Source: Deltaproteobacteria bacterium
GTDB taxonomy: Bacteria; Myxococcota_A; Polyangia; Polyangiales; JADJMO01
Assembly: GCA_016182965.1 (NCBI GenBank)
Contig: JACPFM010000045.1
Location: forward strand, 1 to 37,614
DNA length: 37,614 bases
Reading direction: 5' to 3'
How positions within the stretch are numbered: the first letter of the stretch is position 1; each line of letters starts with the position of its first letter. Positions 29,848-37,524 of the stretch are shown piece after piece. The position numbers were made by a program, and so were the translations under genes. The notes beneath the pieces were generated by a model. That model worked only from the letters and a program-made list of their open reading frames with translations, was not told where the DNA came from and made no database searches.

Positions 29848-30576
29848 TTATTCGACGTATTTGCGCCCTGCGCGAGCATCCGTCATCGCGTCTTCGTCCT
29901 CCGCCTCCCCGAGCTCGAGCTCCCCGGTCAGGCCGTACCTCCGCCACGCCTCCGGGTGCTCTCGTTCGATCAGCGCGCGCACCGCGTTCGGCGTCAGACG
30001 CACGATCGGCTTGCCGTCGGTGCTGCTCCGCGGACGCTGGCCGAGCTCCCTCGGTGCGTACACCGTCAGCTCGAGGGGAAAGCGATCGGGCACGTGGACG
30101 TGGGTGAACTCCCTCACCTTGCCGTGCTTGAGGATGCTCACCTGTTGGACCTCGTGCACCCAGCCGAGGGTCTTCACGTGGGCGGTGACGTCGGTCGAGT
30201 CCTCGGCGAACACGTGCAGATCGACGTCGCTGCCGGCGCGGACGTGGCCGGTGGCGACCGAGCCGATCAATCGTGGCAGCAATGGCAGCAGCTGCTCCAT
30301 CGCCTCGATGGCAGTGATCCGCATCGCGAACAGGCGGCGGGTGCGGTCGTCGCCCTCGATGTCCTCGACCAGCTCCAGAAGCGCCGCCTTGATCTCACCG
30401 TTGGAGGGGAGATCCGACGGGCGATGGCGCAGTCCCCGAGCGCCGTGTCGGCCCAGCAACCGCTTGGCGGCGAGGCGCTTGGCGGTGAAGTACTGCTTCA
30501 CCTCTTCGCCGTACATGATCTGCGCCGCGAGCTGGGCGATGGCCTCGCGGAGGCCGCCTTGACGCTCCCAGCTCAT
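29848..30576 (-). CDS. nucleotidyltransferase-fold protein in HD-HTH-NTase cassette
   Basis: The 242-residue protein has a central Pol-beta-type nucleotidyltransferase motif: RLIGSVATGHVRAGSDVDLH, with Gly105-Ser106 and Asp117/Asp119, the expected metal ligands. The N-terminal third (FTAKRLAAKRLLG and LPSNGEIKAALLEL) is helical; I have seen similar arrangements in uncharacterised nucleotidyltransferase proteins of other bacteria. The C-terminal part (VREFTHVHVPDRFPLELTVY) could hold the third carboxylate (Glu in LELTVY). ATG 30576 overlaps the stop of the HTH gene (ATGA). The substrate is unknown; tRNA, protein and nucleotide are all possible. Confidence 0.85.
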   Translation of the reverse strand: MSWERQGGLREAIAQLAAQIMYGEEVKQYFTAKRLAAKRLLGRHGARGLRHRPSDLPSNGEIKAALLELVEDIEGDDRTRRLFAMRITAIEAMEQLLPLLPRLIGSVATGHVRAGSDVDLHVFAEDSTDVTAHVKTLGWVHEVQQVSILKHGKVREFTHVHVPDRFPLELTVYAPRELGQRPRSSTDGKPIVRLTPNAVRALIEREHPEAWRRYGLTGELELGEAEDEDAMTDARAGRKYVE

Positions 30577-30824
30577 GACGTCACCAGGTGGGCGAGCGCT
30601 TCGCGGAGCCTCGCGAGCGCCCCGCCGATCACCACGCCGCCGCGATTGGCGCCGTAGATGCGCTTCTGAATCACCTGCTGCGAGACGCCGAGCTTCCGTG
30701 CGATCTCCGACTGCGAGAGCCCTTCGAAGAAGAACAGCTCGATCGCTTCGCGCTGCTTGTCGGTCAATGCCGTCGCGACGGCGTGCCGGACCTGCTGGTC
30801 GAGGTCTTCAAACTCTCCTTTCAT
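30573..30824 (-). CDS. sigma-region-4-like helix-turn-helix protein
   Basis: The 83-residue DNA-binding protein has a sigma-70 region-4-like HTH: ALTDKQREAIELFFFEGLSQ, then SEIARKLGVSQQVIQKRIYG. It lacks the sigma region 2 needed to act as a sigma factor, so it is more likely a small autoregulator. It overlaps the HD gene by 17 bases at its start and the nucleotidyltransferase by four at its end. The overlap at the start suggests coupled translation. It may bind the 72-base promoter gap upstream of the HD gene. Confidence 0.85.
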   Translation of the reverse strand: MKGEFEDLDQQVRHAVATALTDKQREAIELFFFEGLSQSEIARKLGVSQQVIQKRIYGANRGGVVIGGALARLREALAHLVTS

Positions 30825-31245
30825 GGTCGCGTATCGCCGCGAGGGCGGCTTCGGGGGTGGTGACGGTGGCGTGCGGGCGCCGGCCGGCGAAGTCCCAGCG
30901 GCGGAGCGCCTCGAGATCGCGGAGCTCGCGCGTGCCGTGGAGGCGACGACGCGTTCTCCGCGGATCGCGCAACAGATCGAGGTGATGACGCACGAGGAAC
31001 ACCACCCGGTCGCTCACCAGACCGTCGAGCAGGTCGGCGCCGATCGCGTCGTGATCGCGTCCTTCGATGGATTTTCCCACGTCGTGGAGGAGGGCGGCGG
31101 CCCAGAGCTCGGGGTCGCAGGTCGCGGCCTGCGCGTGTTGGAACACCTGGAGCGAATGGAAGAGCGCGTCGCCTTCGGGATGGTAGCGCGGCGGCTGGGG
31201 CACGCCATCGAGCCCACGGAGGAGGTCGAGTAGATCGGGGTCCAT
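30808..31245 (-). CDS. HD-domain (metal phosphohydrolase-like) protein, first gene of cassette
   Basis: The 145-residue HD-domain protein has the pattern HPEGDALFHSLQVFQHA with His30, AALLHDVGK with His54-Asp55, RDHDAIGADLL with His65, and VRHHLDLL at 84-91. These match the HD hydrolase of tRNA nucleotidyltransferase-like proteins, where an HD domain is fused to a Pol-beta NTase. Here the two are separate genes joined through the HTH gene. The predicted activity is removal of phosphate from a nucleotide or RNA 2'/3' end, but the substrate cannot be read from the sequence. ATG 31245 has no strong ribosome site. Confidence 0.85.
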   Translation of the reverse strand: MDPDLLDLLRGLDGVPQPPRYHPEGDALFHSLQVFQHAQAATCDPELWAAALLHDVGKSIEGRDHDAIGADLLDGLVSDRVVFLVRHHLDLLRDPRRTRRRLHGTRELRDLEALRRWDFAGRRPHATVTTPEAALAAIRDHERRV

Positions 31246-31317
31246 CTACCCTGGGGTCCGGCTACACCCACCGGCACCGCCTCTTGAACCTCCGGTGACC
31301 TCCGCGGTCGAAGGGGG

Positions 31318-31908
31318 GTGACCACGCCGCTCCCCGACAGCCTCACCGCGGCGCAACGCGCGAAGATCCGTCGGCTCTCCCAGCCCGATGATGTCGCCCC
31401 CGACGAGGAGGCCGGGGAGCTGAACATCGTCCCGTTCCTCGACATCATCACGAACGTCCTGATGTTCGTGCTCGCGAGCATCAGCGTCACGTTCACGATC
31501 TCGTTGCTCGCCGAGCCGCCCAAGCAGGACCGGCGCGGCCCGGGCAAGATCCAGGAAGACACGCTGAACCTCACCGTCATCGTCGCCAGCGACGGGTACT
31601 TCATCAAAGGTCGCGCGGCGTCGATCGCGGAAGGCTGCGCCGGGATCGGCGGCGGACGCCCGACCGTGCCGAGAGTGCCGGCCGCTCCGACCGAGTCGTT
31701 CGACGGAAGGAAATACGACGTCGTCGGACTGCAGAAGTGCGCGAGAAGGCTAAAGGAGGAGGTCCCCAACGCCGCTGCCGAGCAGCAAGTCCTGGTGACC
31801 GCGAACCCGAACGTCCCGTTCCAGGAGATCACCCGCGCCATGGACGCCGTGCGAAGAGACGAGAAGGGCGACCTGTTTCCGAACGTCGTGTTCACCGTGC
31901 TGAAGTAG
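31318..31908 (+). CDS. solitary ExbD/TolR-like protein
   Basis: The 196-residue protein has a single N-proximal membrane helix with the ExbD/TolR signature (LNIVPFLDIITNVLMFVLAS), with Asp42 at the position that carries protons in these motors. The periplasmic part ends in the family's alpha/beta domain (VLVTANPNVPFQEITRAMDA). GTG 31318 is the start behind AAGGGGG. It has no ExbB/TolQ gene beside it, so it must partner with a distant one or have another role. It diverges from the HD gene across 72 bases. Confidence 0.85.
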   Translation: MTTPLPDSLTAAQRAKIRRLSQPDDVAPDEEAGELNIVPFLDIITNVLMFVLASISVTFTISLLAEPPKQDRRGPGKIQEDTLNLTVIVASDGYFIKGRAASIAEGCAGIGGGRPTVPRVPAAPTESFDGRKYDVVGLQKCARRLKEEVPNAAAEQQVLVTANPNVPFQEITRAMDAVRRDEKGDLFPNVVFTVLK

Positions 31909-32461
31909 CAGTGGTCCGATGAATGCAGCGGGGCTGCCACCGGCGCTCTTCGCGGAGAGCGCGTGCGTCGCGCGGGGCTTTCCCAGAGCTCGGGGGCGGA
32001 GGCTACAGCGGCTTCTCGATCCACAGCTCCACGTTGCGATCCGACACGGCGGCCGGGTCCTTCGGCAGCCACCCGGAGGTCAAGTGGCGGCCGGCGCGCG
32101 GCACCTGATGGGTCTCGACGACGAACGCCTCGACGTGAGCCAGCACGGTGGTCCACGAGACCGCACATCGCTCGCCTGGCCGGTCTCCTCCGACGACGCG
32201 AAGGTCTCGACCTCGGGCGCGCCGCTCGAAGCGCGCGACGCCGAATCTCCGCGGGATACCGATCGCAAGCGTCGCGCGAAGGCGCGGCCAGAGCCCGCAA
32301 GCGCGCTTCGTCCGACGACGTCCTCGTTCGGCCGAAGTGCGTAGTACGCGCAATCATGGAAGGTCGAAGCACGGAGTCCGTCGAGTTCGCTTGGATTGCA
32401 GGCCGAGCGCCGTCGCCTCCGGGGTTGCGGTGCAGCAAGGCCGGTCGCTACCCTCCGTGCC
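31909..32461. other. gene-poor interval with decayed minus-strand coding sequence
   Basis: No complete gene is supported between the ExbD-like gene and the kinase. The left part (32003-32353) holds a minus-strand remnant described separately. The right part shows only mixed-frame GC-rich sequence and must contain the promoter of the kinase operon. Confidence 0.5.
32003..32353 (-). pseudogene. possible 3' remnant of an unrecognised gene
   Basis: The last 55 or so codons of this minus-strand frame (to the stop at 32003) have near-total G/C at third positions and read plausibly as a domain end (TTVLAHVEAFVVETHQVPRA and VSDRNVELWIEKPL). Upstream of about 32180 the codon pattern degrades, and plausible-looking residues appear in a neighbouring frame (HDCAYYALRPNEDVVG). 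This suggests a truncated or frameshifted gene. The family is not recognised. Confidence 0.4.
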
Positions 32462-34258
32462 GTGAGCAATGGATCACCCAAACCCGACGATCCAGCGGAC
32501 GTCGGGGATCCGCCGGAACCACTGCGTGGTGGGGCCGGGAGCTCGGTCGGGCGCATGCTCGGCAAGTACCGGCTGCTCGCGGAGCTCGGGAGCGGTGGGG
32601 CCGCCACGGTCTTCCTCGTGGTGATGCGCGGCCCGAGCGGCTTCAGCAAGTTGCTCGTGCTGAAGGTGCTCCGCCCTCAGCTCGCGGAGGACTCCGACGT
32701 CGTCTCGAGCTTCCTCGATGAAGCCAGGCTGGCGGCGCGATTGAATCACCCGAACGTCGTGCAGACCAACGAGGTCGGGGTCGAGGGCGGCCACCACCTC
32801 ATCGCGATGGAGTACCTCGACGGCGTCGCGCTCAATCAGCTGATCGATCGTGTCCGCCGCCGCGGCTCGTCGGTGCCGCTCGGCATGCACCTCCGCATCA
32901 TCCACGAGGCGCTCAACGGGCTGCACTACGCGCACGAGCTCACCGACTTCGACGGCTCGCCGTTGGAGCTCGTGCACCGCGACGTCTCGCCGCACAACCT
33001 GTTCGTCACCTTCGACGGCCAGGTCAAGATGCTCGACTTCGGCATCGCGAAATTCGCGGGGTCGAGCCACGACACCCAGACCGGCGTCATCAAGGGGAAG
33101 ATCCGCTACATGTCGCCGGAGCAGCTCGGCGGCGAGAAGGTCGATCGTCGCGCCGACGTCTTCTCGGTCGGCGCGATGCTGTGGGAGGCGGCGACCGGCG
33201 AGAAGCTGTGGAAGGGCCGCGGCGACGTCGAGATCATGTCGCGCGTCGTCGCCGGGGAGGTGCCGAGCCCGCGCGAGCTCAAGCCCGATGCGAACGCGTC
33301 GCTCGATCGCATCTGCCGCAAGGCGCTCTCGAAGAAGCGTGAAGACCGCTACGCGAGCTGCCTCGAGCTGCAGGCCGACCTCGAGAAGCTCCTCGACGAG
33401 CTCGGTGATCGCACCACGTCGCGGGACATCGGCCGCTACCTCAACGAGACGTTCAGGGACCTGCGCCTCCAGCGCAAGGCGGTGATCGAGGCGCAGCTCA
33501 CGTCCGCGTCCCGCACGGGCGCGGGCGAGTTGCCCGCGCTCGGCGAAATCGACCACGCGAGCATGCCGAGCCTGCCGTCGGCGTCGCACTCGCTCGAGAA
33601 GGAGCTCCCCGACATCACCCCGTCGGCGTCGAACAAGATGCAGGCGACGGCCACCAGCCTGCCGCCCGAGCGAACGGGCCCGAAGGTCAGCTGGACGTTC
33701 GTCGCCGGCGCGTTGGCGGTCGTGGGGCTCGTCGTCGCCGGCCTGATCGTAATCCGCCCTCCCGCGACCGCGCCGTCGGTGGCGTCGACGCCGTCGGCAT
33801 CTGCGCCTCCTCCCGCCCCCGCTGCGACCACCGCCGCTCCCGTGGCGAGCAGCGGCGCCCCGGCGCCCGCCGTGGCCGAGGCGACCCTGACGGTGCGCGC
33901 CGAGCCCGAGATCGCGAAGCTCTTCCTCGACGGCCAGGCGCTCGCCACCAATCCGAGCTCCCACAAGCTCCCGCGCGATGGAGCGTCGCACGTGTTGCGC
34001 GCCGAGGCGCCCGGCTACGCCACGAAGACGCTGACCGTCACCCTCGAAGCCGATCGCGACGTGCTGCTCTCGCTCGACAAGCACGCGGGAGCCGGCACGG
34101 TCCATCCGACCCCGACGAAGGCAGCGGCGACGACCGCGAGCGCGGCGCCTCCACCGGCTCCTCCTCCTGCCCCTTCGAGCACCGAGACCAAGCCGTCGCC
34201 CGCGACGACGGGCAAGAAGCCGCCGAAGTCCATCGACTCTGCCAACCCCTGGGACTGA
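32462..34258 (+). CDS. Ser/Thr protein kinase with C-terminal membrane helix and PEGA domain
   Basis: The 598-residue kinase starts at GTG 32462; an in-frame extension to 32396 is unlikely. The kinase domain (about 36-310) has the P-loop GSGGAATVFL, Lys68 in LVLKVLRP, the catalytic loop VHRDVSPHNLF (Asp174), LDFGIAKF (Asp192) and MSPEQL. All key residues are present. A low-complexity spacer and a membrane helix (about 413-433, FVAGALAVVGLVVAGLIVI) lead to a Pro/Ala-rich stretch and a PEGA domain (LFLDGQALATNPSSHKLPRD) outside the membrane, then a Pro-rich tail. The order is cytoplasmic kinase to periplasmic PEGA. Two genes follow with gaps of 4 and 1 bases: a TPR/PEGA protein and a BMP lipoprotein. 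Confidence 0.93.
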   Translation: MSNGSPKPDDPADVGDPPEPLRGGAGSSVGRMLGKYRLLAELGSGGAATVFLVVMRGPSGFSKLLVLKVLRPQLAEDSDVVSSFLDEARLAARLNHPNVVQTNEVGVEGGHHLIAMEYLDGVALNQLIDRVRRRGSSVPLGMHLRIIHEALNGLHYAHELTDFDGSPLELVHRDVSPHNLFVTFDGQVKMLDFGIAKFAGSSHDTQTGVIKGKIRYMSPEQLGGEKVDRRADVFSVGAMLWEAATGEKLWKGRGDVEIMSRVVAGEVPSPRELKPDANASLDRICRKALSKKREDRYASCLELQADLEKLLDELGDRTTSRDIGRYLNETFRDLRLQRKAVIEAQLTSASRTGAGELPALGEIDHASMPSLPSASHSLEKELPDITPSASNKMQATATSLPPERTGPKVSWTFVAGALAVVGLVVAGLIVIRPPATAPSVASTPSASAPPPAPAATTAAPVASSGAPAPAVAEATLTVRAEPEIAKLFLDGQALATNPSSHKLPRDGASHVLRAEAPGYATKTLTVTLEADRDVLLSLDKHAGAGTVHPTPTKAAATTASAAPPPAPPPAPSSTETKPSPATTGKKPPKSIDSANPWD

Positions 34259-34262
34259 CGCC

Positions 34263-35276
34263 ATGCGATCGCGGCAGCTCGTGGCTGTTCTCCTGTCGGC
34301 TGCCATGATCGGCTCGCCTTCCGCCGCGAGCTTCGCTCAGGCGACGCCCGCCGAGCCGGCTCCGGCTCCGGCGCCGGCCCCGGCCCCGGCCCCGAAGGAA
34401 CCGAAGGACCCGAAGGAACCGAAGGACCCGAAGGAAGAGGCCCTCGCGCACTGGAAGCGTGGCCTCGAGCTCCACGAGGAGCAGGACTTCACCAACGCGT
34501 TGATCGAGTTCCGCAAAGCCTACGAGCTCGCGCCCACCTACAAGGTCCTCTACAACATCGGTCAGGTCTGCTTCCAGCTCACCGACTACGCGTGCGCGCT
34601 GCGGAGCTTCGAACAGTACCTGAAGGACGGGGGCGGCAACATCGCGACCGATCGCCGGAAGGAGGTCGAGCGCGACATCGTCAAGCTCCGCGCTCGGGTG
34701 GGAACCCTCGAGATCGTCAGCAACGTCGAGGGCGCCGACGTCTTCATCGACGACGTGATCGTCGGCAAGACGCCGCTCTCGTCCACGATCCTGGTCAGCG
34801 CCGGCCGTCGGAAGATCGTCGTCTCGAAGCATGGTCACACCCCGGTCACGCGGATCGTCGAGGTGGCCGGCACCGACTCGCTCCGCGTCGAGGTCCCGCT
34901 TACCGAGATCGGCGGCAAGACGCCGGAGCCGATGGGCACACCGTCCCGCTGGACGTCGCTCTCCTGGGTCGGCCTCGGCGCCGCGGGCGCGTTGGCGCTC
35001 GCGGGTGGGGTCACGGGGGTGTTGGCGCTCGGCGCCTCGAAGGACCTCGAGGAGAAGAAGTTCGTCGGCAGCCAACCGTCCCCCGCGTTCGAGGAGCAGA
35101 GCGATCGCGTGCGGACGTTGTCGCTCACGACCGACATCCTGTTCGGGGCGGCGGCGCTGACGCTCGGCACCACGCTGGTTCTCACCGCCATTCGCACGCC
35201 GAAGCCGGAGCACGCGCCGGCGACGGTATCGTTCGGAGTCGCGCCGTCGGGAGTGGTCCTCGGGGGGGAGTTCTGA
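34263..35276 (+). CDS. TPR and PEGA domain protein with C-terminal membrane helices
   Basis: The 337-residue exported protein has signal LVAVLLSAAMIGSPSAASFA. An Ala-Pro and Lys-Pro-Glu repeat stretch follows, then TPR units (AHWKRGLELHEEQDFTNALI, EFRKAYELAPTYKVLYNIGQ), a PEGA domain (VFIDDVIVGKTPLSSTILV), and two C-terminal hydrophobic segments (WVGLGAAGALALAGGVTGVL; ILFGAAALTLGTTLVLTAI). It is spaced 4 bases from the kinase and 1 base from the BMP lipoprotein gene. This kind of TPR-PEGA protein is frequent in Myxococcota next to Ser/Thr kinases. It may link the kinase's periplasmic PEGA domain to the BMP protein. Confidence 0.9.
   Translation: MRSRQLVAVLLSAAMIGSPSAASFAQATPAEPAPAPAPAPAPAPKEPKDPKEPKDPKEEALAHWKRGLELHEEQDFTNALIEFRKAYELAPTYKVLYNIGQVCFQLTDYACALRSFEQYLKDGGGNIATDRRKEVERDIVKLRARVGTLEIVSNVEGADVFIDDVIVGKTPLSSTILVSAGRRKIVVSKHGHTPVTRIVEVAGTDSLRVEVPLTEIGGKTPEPMGTPSRWTSLSWVGLGAAGALALAGGVTGVLALGASKDLEEKKFVGSQPSPAFEEQSDRVRTLSLTTDILFGAAALTLGTTLVLTAIRTPKPEHAPATVSFGVAPSGVVLGGEF
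34392..34436. repeat. five 9-bp repeats (CCGAAGGAA / CCGAAGGAC) in the TPR/PEGA gene
   Basis: Alternating nonamers encode the Pro-Lys-Glu / Pro-Lys-Asp linker, directly after a Pro-Ala stretch. Copy number may vary between strains and changes linker length only. Confidence 0.85.
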
Positions 35277-35277
35277 C

Positions 35278-36825
35278 GTGATCGCATCTGCAAGGCGCGC
35301 CGCGCCGCTCTTCGGCTTGTTGCTGTTCTTCGCGGCCGATGGCTGCTCGCTCATCGTCGAGACCGATCCGCGAGGCGGAGGCATCGGCTCCGCGTGCACG
35401 GCCAACGATCAGTGTCACGCGGGCAGCTGCGACCGCGGCCTCTGCGTCGCGTCGTGCTCAGAGGCCGCGGACTGCCCAGCTCCCTCCGACTGCTTCGCGG
35501 GGAAGTGCCAGCTGCCGCTCAAGGTCGGCGCCGCGTGGGTCGGCGTCGTCGCCGGAGGCGAAGGGTGGACCCTCACCCACCAGGAGGGCCTGCAGGCAGC
35601 GGCGCAGCAGCTGCCGTACATGAGCTTCAGCTACAAGGAGAACGTCATCCCCTTCAGCGGCGACATCAAGAAGGCGGTCGACGAGTTCGTCAAGGGCGGC
35701 GCACAGGTCATCATCGCCAACTCGTTCAGTCAGCGCGACGAGATCCTCACGCTCGCCGAGACCTACCCCAAGATCACCTTCCTCACTTGCGCCAGCTACA
35801 AGAGCAACCACAAGAACGCGATCTCGTTCACCGCGCACTCCGAGCAGCCCTGGTACATCGCCGGCAAGGTCGCCGCGGCGAAGACCACGAAGAAGCGCCT
35901 CGGCTACGTCGGCTCGTTCATCACGCCGGAGGTCGTGCGCCACATCAACGCGTTCTACCTCGGCGCGCGCAGCGTCGATCCGACGATCGAGGTCGAGGTC
36001 AACTGGCTCGGCTTCTGGTACGACTACAAGACCTCGCGGACGTACGACTTCAGTCACCCCAGGCTGACGGGCGGCGTCACCCAGAAGTTCTACCGAGAGG
36101 AGCTGCTGGCGCTCCGGCTCATCGAGGACGGCGCTGACGTCATCGCGCACGGCGCCGACAGCCAGCGCTCGGTGCGGCTGGTCGAGCGCCTCCACGAAGA
36201 AGGCAAGCTGCCGCACCCGGTCTGGACGCTCAGCAACGACAACCGCAACGGGTATCGCGAGCTCACCTCCGAGAACCTCCCCAACGGTCCGCCGATGCAG
36301 ACCTGCCTCGGCAGCCCGTACTGGGACTGGGGTCCGCTCTACACGCGTCTGCTCGACTCGATCCACCGGGGCACGTTCAACCCTTCGGTGAACTTCCTCG
36401 AGCCGATGCTCGCGACCAGCGACAGCATCGTCGGCTTCCAGCTCAACCCGACGGTCGGGGTCGACGACAGCTCGGTGCGTTCCTACGTCAACGACGTCGC
36501 GAGCAAGGGGTGGCAGTCGGTGTTCGACGGGCCCTACGAGACCACCGGCCAACGCGACAAGGACAACGACGGCAAGCCCGACGCCTCGCAGGCGGTCGAG
36601 AAGGGCGAGCTGATGAGCGACGCCGAGTACCCGCGCGTCTGCTGGTTCGCCAAGGGTATCGTCGAGCGCAAGGATCCGCTCACGCCGATCGCCGGAGCGG
36701 CGGACGTCATTCCCGCCAGGGTCCCCGACCAGGCTCGAACCACCGACGACCGGTGGGTCGCCGACATCGAGGGCCCGCCGGGCGCGCCGCCCAAGGTCGG
36801 TCTGAACTGCAACGAGAACCTCTGA
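35278..36825 (+). CDS. BMP-family ligand-binding lipoprotein with Cys-rich N-terminal module
   Basis: The 515-residue lipoprotein starts at GTG 35278, one base after the TPR/PEGA stop, with signal LFGLLLFFAADGC. A Cys-rich module follows at about 40-80 (CTANDQCHAGSCDRGLCVAS, DCPAPSDCFAGKCQ). From about 83 onward it is a BMP/PnrA-like binding protein: AAWVGVVAGGEGWTLTHQEG, VDEFVKGGAQVIIANSFS, AAAKTTKKRLGYVGSFITPE and EDGADVIAHGADSQRSVRL. Its C-terminal part carries a long extension after the normal fold, with a DKDNDGKPDAS calcium-loop-like motif. It has no ABC transporter genes with it. Coupling to a PEGA-bearing kinase suggests a surface ligand receptor for that kinase. Confidence 0.9.
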   Translation: MIASARRAAPLFGLLLFFAADGCSLIVETDPRGGGIGSACTANDQCHAGSCDRGLCVASCSEAADCPAPSDCFAGKCQLPLKVGAAWVGVVAGGEGWTLTHQEGLQAAAQQLPYMSFSYKENVIPFSGDIKKAVDEFVKGGAQVIIANSFSQRDEILTLAETYPKITFLTCASYKSNHKNAISFTAHSEQPWYIAGKVAAAKTTKKRLGYVGSFITPEVVRHINAFYLGARSVDPTIEVEVNWLGFWYDYKTSRTYDFSHPRLTGGVTQKFYREELLALRLIEDGADVIAHGADSQRSVRLVERLHEEGKLPHPVWTLSNDNRNGYRELTSENLPNGPPMQTCLGSPYWDWGPLYTRLLDSIHRGTFNPSVNFLEPMLATSDSIVGFQLNPTVGVDDSSVRSYVNDVASKGWQSVFDGPYETTGQRDKDNDGKPDASQAVEKGELMSDAEYPRVCWFAKGIVERKDPLTPIAGAADVIPARVPDQARTTDDRWVADIEGPPGAPPKVGLNCNENL

Positions 36826-36984
36826 CCGCCCTGCTCGCCGACAGTCGCGGGGGCCCTCGCGGTGGCGCCCCCATCCGCCAGTCTGCGACGCCGCATGTCG
36901 CGCCACCATCGGTCGCGCTCGTCCAGGTCGACGCACCGCCCGCAGGTCGCCTCGGGGCTCGCAGCGGCAGATGAACCCGGGGAC

Positions 36985-37027
36985 TGCGCAGGCGCCTGCG
37001 TGTCGTTGCGCAGGCGCCTGCGTGTCG
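36985..37027. repeat. two 21-bp direct repeats, each with a perfect 14-bp palindrome
   Basis: Two identical 21-base copies with a 22-base period, each containing the palindrome CGCAGGCGCCTGCG, lie between the BMP lipoprotein gene (ends 36825) and the four-helix-bundle gene (ends 37033). They could form hairpins and act as terminators, or be binding or recombination sites. The motif CGCCTGCG is also found in the hexamer array upstream of the same four-helix-bundle gene. The rest of 36826-37032 shows nothing else. Confidence 0.9.
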
Positions 37028-37032
37028 AGGTC

Positions 37033-37353
37033 TCACCGCTTCAGGTTGTTCACCAACGTGCCGATGACCTCTCGCATCTTCGCGTACGTGCCCTCGGCGA
37101 CGCGCGGATCGTAGCCCGCGGCCTCGGCAGCGTGGCAGCACGCCATCGTCTCGCGCATCGACGAGCACGCCGTCTGATAGCGCTCCCGCCGGTGCCCACC
37201 ATGCGCGAACGACCCCTCGGCGATGTTCAACGGCACCGAGGTCGAAGCCTTCCTCGTCTGCCGCGCGAGATCGCGATCGTGCCGCTCGATGCGCGCGATC
37301 ACCGGCCGCAGCTCCGCCACCACCTCGAGACTCACCCAGTACACCCTCAGCAT
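37033..37353 (-). CDS. four-helix-bundle protein (S23 / rRNA intervening-sequence protein family)
   Basis: The 106-residue protein matches the four-helix-bundle family: RVYWVSLEVVAELRPVIARI, RDLARQTRKASTSVPLNIAE, ACSSMRETMACCHAAEAAGY and a final helix MREVIGTLVNNLKR. The NIAEG motif in the second helix is the family hallmark. It is encoded as a free gene rather than inside an rRNA intervening sequence. ATG 37353 fits the family length; a longer version starting at 37398 would add residues not normal to the family. It is bracketed by repeats on both sides, so a mobile or recombination-linked origin is possible. The function of lone members is unknown. Confidence 0.88.
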   Translation of the reverse strand: MLRVYWVSLEVVAELRPVIARIERHDRDLARQTRKASTSVPLNIAEGSFAHGGHRRERYQTACSSMRETMACCHAAEAAGYDPRVAEGTYAKMREVIGTLVNNLKR

Positions 37354-37410
37354 CGCGGTACTCGTTCCGCCCCGAGACGCGCACGCACGACCGAGCACGC
37401 CGGCAAACTC

Positions 37411-37518
<108 letters not shown>

Positions 37519-37524
37519 CGGGTT

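Noticed and set aside
30573..30824. Full sigma factor
   Set aside because: Only region-4-like HTH is present; region 2 is missing in 83 residues.
37033..37353. Diversity-generating-retroelement Avd gene (also a four-helix bundle)
   Set aside because: No reverse transcriptase or template repeat is present in the window; the sequence reads as the S23-like family.
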